Below are positions 60,358 to 64,000 of a DNA stretch of 64,000 bases, piece after piece (position 1 is the stretch's first letter; each line of letters opens with the position of its first letter). The position numbers were made by a program, and so were the translations under genes. The notes under the pieces were generated by a model, which searched no databases, was not told the origin of the DNA, and saw nothing but the letters and a program-made list of their open reading frames with translations. The DNA comes from an uncultured Acidimicrobiales bacterium (GTDB lineage: Bacteria; Actinomycetota; Acidimicrobiia; Acidimicrobiales; Aldehydirespiratoraceae), in the NCBI GenBank assembly GCA_951812975.1, contig CATOTC010000001.1:1644001-1708000 (forward strand). Reading direction: 5' to 3'.

Positions 60358-61266
60358 TCAGTGGGGGAAACCGCCGGCTTTGGCGACCAGGCTGGGCACG
60401 CCGTGGCCGAGTTGGGTTTCCAGCCAGGTGCTAGCATCGATCAGGGCGTCGAGGTCCAGGCCCGTGTCATAGCCCATCCCATGCACCAGATAAACGACAT
60501 CTTCGGTGGCCACGTTGCCGGTGGCTCTCGGGGCGAACGGACAGCCGCCTACTCCGCCGAGGCTGGAGTCGAAAATTCGCACACCCTCGTCGATGGCGGC
60601 GGCGATGTTGGCCAAAGCAGTGTTGCGGGTGTTGTGGAAGTGTCCACGCAGGGCGATCCCGGGAGCCCGCTGCGCCACCCCGGCGAACAGGGCGCCGACC
60701 TGTGTGGGCACGCCCGCACCGATCGTGTCGGCGAGTGCCAACTCGTCGGGCTGCGTGTCGGCCAGATCAGACACGATGTCGAGCACCCTGCCAGAATCGA
60801 CCCTCCCCTCATAGGGACATCCGCAGACAGCCGAGACTGTCACCGCGGTCTTGATACCAGCCGCACGGGCGGCGTCGCTGATGGCACGCCAGCGCTGCAC
60901 CGATTCAGCGATCGTGGCCCGCTGGTTGGCTTGGGAGAAGGTCTCGCTGGCGACGACCACGCCGCAGACCTCGTCGACACCAGCGGCGATTGCTCGCTGC
61001 ACACCCCGCGCATTGAGCGCCAGGGCGCTGTAACTCACACCGCTGGATCGGGGTACGCCAGCCATGACCGCGTCTCCGTCGGCCATTTTCGGCACCGCTG
61101 CGGGGTTAACGAAGCTGGCGGCCTCGATGCGGCAGTGACCTGCAGCGATCAGCCGCTCGATGAGATCGACCTTCTGTGCCGTGCTGAGATCGGCTGGGTC
61201 GGCCTGCAAACCATCGCGGGGGGCAACCTCGACGATCTGGATGGACTCGGTCACACAGCCGAGCAT
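60358..61266 (-). CDS. HMG-CoA lyase-like enzyme (HMGL/DRE-TIM family)
   Basis: 302 residues, ATG at 61266. IVEVAPRDGLQ (metal/Arg loop, ~11-21), EAASFVNPAAVPKMAD, LRGHFHNTRNTALANI (metal His pair) and FDSSLGGVGGCPFAPRATGNVATEDVVYLVHGMG with catalytic Cys, the HMG-CoA lyase signature. It cleaves a 3-hydroxy-3-alkylglutaryl-CoA-type substrate to acetyl-CoA and a keto acid. Divergent from the second CoA-transferase with only 11 bp between starts. Confidence 0.9.
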   Translation of the reverse strand: MLGCVTESIQIVEVAPRDGLQADPADLSTAQKVDLIERLIAAGHCRIEAASFVNPAAVPKMADGDAVMAGVPRSSGVSYSALALNARGVQRAIAAGVDEVCGVVVASETFSQANQRATIAESVQRWRAISDAARAAGIKTAVTVSAVCGCPYEGRVDSGRVLDIVSDLADTQPDELALADTIGAGVPTQVGALFAGVAQRAPGIALRGHFHNTRNTALANIAAAIDEGVRIFDSSLGGVGGCPFAPRATGNVATEDVVYLVHGMGYDTGLDLDALIDASTWLETQLGHGVPSLVAKAGGFPH

Positions 61267-61277
61267 ACTGGTAGCCC

Positions 61278-62474
61278 ATGACCGGGGCGCTTTCGGATAT
61301 TCGTGTGATCGAGATGGGCACGCTGCTGGCCGGGCCGTTCTGCGGCCAACAACTGGCCGACCACGGTGCCGAGGTCATCAAGATCGAGCCGCCTGTGACC
61401 GGTGACCCGATGCGAGCCTGGGGCCAGGAGAAAGCCGACGGCAAATCGTTGTGGTGGCCGGTAGTCGGCCGGGGCAAGAAGTCCGTCACCATCAACCTCC
61501 GCGAAGCCGCCGGGCAGGACCTGGTGCGTCAGTTGGTGGCCGACGCCGATGTACTGGTCGAGAACTTCCGCCCGGGCACGTTGGAGAAATGGGGACTTGC
61601 TCCCGAAGATCTGCAAGCTCTCAATCCGCGACTGATCGTCACTCGTGTTTCGGGTTACGGCCAGACCGGGCCGTACTCGACTCAACCGGGTTTCGGGGCC
61701 ATCGGCGAGGCGCTGGGCGGCATCCGTTACACGACGGGTGATCCCGATTCGATGCCCAGCCGCACCGGCATCAGCATTGGCGACACGCTCACCGCGATGT
61801 TCGCCACGATCGGCACCCTCAACGCGATCCACGCCCGTGAGCGCACCGGCAAGGGCCAGCTCGTCGACGCCGCGCTCTATGAATCGGTACTGGCTGTGAT
61901 GGAGTCTCTGCTGACCGAATACCACGTTGCCGGGTTCATCCGTGAGCGCACCGGTTCGATGATCCCCAACATCGCTCCGGCCAACGCATATCCGACCCGT
62001 GACAACAAGATCCACCTGATCTCAGGCAACCAGGACACTGTGTGGCGGCGGCTGGCTGAGGCGATGGGCCGTCCCGAACTCGGCGACGATCCCCGTTTCG
62101 CCACCCACATCGCCCGAGGAGACAACCAACTCGAACTCGACGAGCTGATCGCCGAGTGGACGGCCACTGTCGACGCCGAGGAACTGCACCGACTGCTCAA
62201 CGAACACAGCGTCCCCAACGGTCAGATCTACCGCGCCCCGGAAATGCTGGCCGACGATCATTTCGCCGCCCGTGAGGCGATCGTCTGGGTCGACACCCCC
62301 GATTTCGGCACGGTTCCGATGCAGAACGTCGTGCCGAAGATGTCGGACACGCCAGGTTCGATCGACTGGTCGGGCCCGGCTCTGGGTGAGCACAACGACG
62401 AGGTCTTCGACGAGATCCTGGGGCTCAGCACCGAGGCCCTGGCCCAGTTGCGAACCGACGGGATCATCGGCTGA
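61278..62474 (+). CDS. CaiB/BaiF family III CoA-transferase 2
   Basis: 398 residues. LLAGPFCGQQLADHGAEVIKIEPP, VENFRPGTLEKWGLAPEDL, VSGYGQTGPYSTQPGFG and catalytic Asp in GISIGDTLTAM. Clearly paralogous to the enzyme at 55142 but in a separate transcription unit with the amidase at 62491. Pairing with the divergent HMGL-like lyase suggests CoA activation followed by cleavage. Confidence 0.9.
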   Translation: MTGALSDIRVIEMGTLLAGPFCGQQLADHGAEVIKIEPPVTGDPMRAWGQEKADGKSLWWPVVGRGKKSVTINLREAAGQDLVRQLVADADVLVENFRPGTLEKWGLAPEDLQALNPRLIVTRVSGYGQTGPYSTQPGFGAIGEALGGIRYTTGDPDSMPSRTGISIGDTLTAMFATIGTLNAIHARERTGKGQLVDAALYESVLAVMESLLTEYHVAGFIRERTGSMIPNIAPANAYPTRDNKIHLISGNQDTVWRRLAEAMGRPELGDDPRFATHIARGDNQLELDELIAEWTATVDAEELHRLLNEHSVPNGQIYRAPEMLADDHFAAREAIVWVDTPDFGTVPMQNVVPKMSDTPGSIDWSGPALGEHNDEVFDEILGLSTEALAQLRTDGIIG

Positions 62475-62490
62475 TGCGGAACGCGGCGTC

Positions 62491-63138
62491 ATGACCGGCG
62501 AAGTGCCCGACGACGGGTTGCTCGACGACTATCGCCGTGCCGGGTTCAACAACCGGCTGGGATTCGGCGAACGGCCAGCGCTCGTGGTGATCGACTTCTG
62601 CCGGGCGTACCTCGATGAGGCGTCGCCCCTCTACGCCGGGGTCGAGGATGCCCGTGGTTCGTGTGTGCGAGTGTTGAACGCTGCCCGAACCGCCCAGATC
62701 CCGGTGTTGCACACAAGGGTTGAGTTCCAGCCCGGTGGCGCCGACGGCGGGATCTTCTTCCGCAAGGTCGGTGCCCTCGAATGCTTCGTGAAAGGCAACC
62801 CCCTCGGCGAGTACGGCGCGGGACTCAAGCCCGCCGAAGGTGAGGTGGTGGTCGTGAAGCAGTACGCCTCCGGGTTTTTCGGCACTTCGCTGGCTTCGAC
62901 TCTCACCTCCATGGGTATCGACACTCTGATCCACACGGGGGTCTCCACCAGCGGTTGCGTACGAGCCACGGCGCTCGACGCCTGCCAGCACGGGTTCGTG
63001 CCGATCGTGGTGCGTGACGCCTGTGGCGACCGCGACGCCGCGGTGCATGAGTCCAACCTGTTCGACCTCGACGCAAAATACGCCGATGTCGTGTCAGAAC
63101 AGGAAGTCCTCGCCTACCTGACGACCTTGAGGGCCTGA
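62491..63138 (+). CDS. Isochorismatase-superfamily amidase (N-carbamoylsarcosine / maleamate amidase-like)
   Basis: 215 residues from ATG 62491 (MTGEVPDDG); the track start lies inside the CoA-transferase. Triad: Asp in ALVVIDFCRAYLD (~34), Lys in VVVKQYASGFFGTSLASTL, Cys in HTGVSTSGCVRATALDA, then RDACGDRDAAVHESNLFDLDAKYADV. This set is specific to the N-carbamoylsarcosine amidase / NicF maleamate amidohydrolase branch, which releases ammonia from a carbamoyl or maleamate substrate. It fits deamidation of a ring-opened maleimide. Confidence 0.9.
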   Translation: MTGEVPDDGLLDDYRRAGFNNRLGFGERPALVVIDFCRAYLDEASPLYAGVEDARGSCVRVLNAARTAQIPVLHTRVEFQPGGADGGIFFRKVGALECFVKGNPLGEYGAGLKPAEGEVVVVKQYASGFFGTSLASTLTSMGIDTLIHTGVSTSGCVRATALDACQHGFVPIVVRDACGDRDAAVHESNLFDLDAKYADVVSEQEVLAYLTTLRA

Positions 63139-63150
63139 GCCCCGGCAGGA

Positions 63151-64000
63151 CTACTGGTACGAGACGAACAGGGGGGTGGGGGTGAGCGCCAGGACTTCGG
63201 CCGCAGTGGCGGTCGGAGAGTCCTCGTCGTAGAAGTTCTTCCAGCCCCAATAGAACTGGCCGGCATCGGGCAGACCGGTCAGGGCGTTCCAGGAGCTGTA
63301 CTTGGTCGGGAGGGGCCCCTGACCGTCCATGTGGATCAGAACCGCCAGTTCGGGGGGCGTCTGCACGAGGTGGCGGTTTGTGATCATGGAGAACTTGAAC
63401 TGGTGGAGTACCAGCAGTTTCTGTGGAAGGGACTCTTCACGGACGATCCCGGCCAGCCACCAGACGACTTCGTTGATCTCAGCCGCGTCCACCGTGCCGA
63501 TCTGCCGCAGATGACGCTGACCGGGTTTGAGCCTCCACTCGGGGTCGAGCGCAAGACCCACGTGAGGGAGGCGCAGGAACTCCTCGTAGATCTTCGCCTG
63601 CGAGAGGTAGTCGGACAGTCCCGGCTGAAGATCCAGGACCACGTAGATGCCGTTGGCCGCAGCGACCTCGATCCAGGGCCTGATCACGTCCAGAGCGGTC
63701 TCATTGGAAAAGTTGCCGTCGTAGCCGGCACTGCCCGCAGCAACGGTGGCGATGATTTCGAACGTGGGCAACACGGCGATACCGTCCGCGTCGTAGCCCT
63801 GAGCAATGGAAAGGACGCGTTCGACGGCCTCGTCCGGACCCTGCTCCCCGAGAACTCCAAGACCTGAGGTCTGAGGATGGCCGTAGATGGCGACCATGCG
63901 GCGGCGCGGCTCCGAATCGAACAGCAGCCCACCACCGTAGGGTGTCTCTTCACCTCGGCGGATCACCTCGAGGTGCCGGGCTGCGTCCTCGCCGAAGTCT
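63151..64000 (-). CDS. Conserved hypothetical protein, N-terminus off window
   Basis: The frame is open through the window edge (DFGEDAARHLEV precedes the internal GTG at 63966), so the N-terminus is missing and the visible part is 283 codons. It reads RMVAIYGHPQTSGLGVLGEQGPDEA, GIAVLPTFEIIATVAAG, IYVVLDLQPGLSDYLSQAKI and VGLALDPEW: strand-helix units ending in acidic residues, like a TIM-barrel lipoprotein of unknown function common in actinobacteria. Convergent with the amidase. Confidence 0.75.
   Translation of the reverse strand, partial: DFGEDAARHLEVIRRGEETPYGGGLLFDSEPRRRMVAIYGHPQTSGLGVLGEQGPDEAVERVLSIAQGYDADGIAVLPTFEIIATVAAGSAGYDGNFSNETALDVIRPWIEVAAANGIYVVLDLQPGLSDYLSQAKIYEEFLRLPHVGLALDPEWRLKPGQRHLRQIGTVDAAEINEVVWWLAGIVREESLPQKLLVLHQFKFSMITNRHLVQTPPELAVLIHMDGQGPLPTKYSSWNALTGLPDAGQFYWGWKNFYDEDSPTATAAEVLALTPTPLFVSYQ

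Overview
The window looks like high-GC Actinobacteriota, most likely Acidimicrobiia. The evidence is the codon use, Cys-lipobox lipoproteins, a mycothiol-type arsenate reductase, and SLH-like modules of the 'TTGCEPDRFCP...TRAH' kind on giant cadherin-like surface proteins. The lineage call is inference; there is no rRNA or other marker gene in the window.

1-9,000 is ordinary mixed content, mostly on the minus strand: an aldehyde dehydrogenase (cut by the window edge), an Fe(II)/2-oxoglutarate oxygenase, a plus-strand NCS2 permease with a C-terminal anti-sigma-like domain, a lipoprotein amidase, a DUF4143 ATPase, a small P-loop kinase, a cation-efflux protein and a DUF1295 membrane protein. 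9,400-26,300 holds two paralogous giant repeat proteins (about 1,620 and 3,830 residues) with alternating cadherin-like and Ig-like modules and three C-terminal SLH-like modules. Their upstream and downstream flanks are also duplicated, and the smaller copy has lost its ancestral ATG reading frame to a stop codon. 26,300-29,950 has a PAS remnant, a DUF4389 protein, a PanB-like enzyme, an IS481-type insertion sequence and tRNA-Ser(GCU).

30,000-63,140 is the part worth attention: a continuous catabolic island. It contains (a) an uptake operon at 32,159-42,054 with a surface-anchored neocarzinostatin-fold protein, a beta-propeller lipoprotein, an acyl-CoA-dehydrogenase-like flavoprotein, a substrate-binding lipoprotein and a Liv-type ABC transporter compressed into two fused genes; (b) a ring-breakdown block at 42,190-51,443 with an SDR like plant chlorophyll b reductase, a chlorophyllase-like alpha/beta hydrolase, a family of lipocalin-like barrel proteins, a Rieske oxygenase like pheophorbide a oxygenase, and two proteins of the red-chlorophyll-catabolite-reductase / ferredoxin-dependent bilin reductase superfamily; (c) a lower block at 30,054-32,030 and 51,578-63,138 with an Asp/Glu-racemase-superfamily enzyme, an FAD monooxygenase, a CitE/HpcH lyase, a nitrilase-superfamily protein, two CaiB CoA-transferases, a cyclase-family hydrolase, an MmgE/PrpD protein, a hydantoinase, an HMG-CoA-lyase-like enzyme and an N-carbamoylsarcosine-amidase/maleamate-amidase-like enzyme.

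My main hypothesis is that this is a bacterial pathway that takes up chlorophyll-derived (or other) tetrapyrroles, opens and reduces the macrocycle with plant-like PAO/RCCR-type enzymes, and mineralises the resulting substituted maleimides through imide opening, deamidation, hydration, CoA activation and C-C cleavage. An IclR regulator (54,219-55,001) sits inside the island. The same three-half-site DNA motif, TGTTCC-N7-GGAACR-N2-GTTYCGC, occurs six times, in front of every main operon of the island, which supports one regulon. Family assignments come from reading motifs; substrates are inferred.
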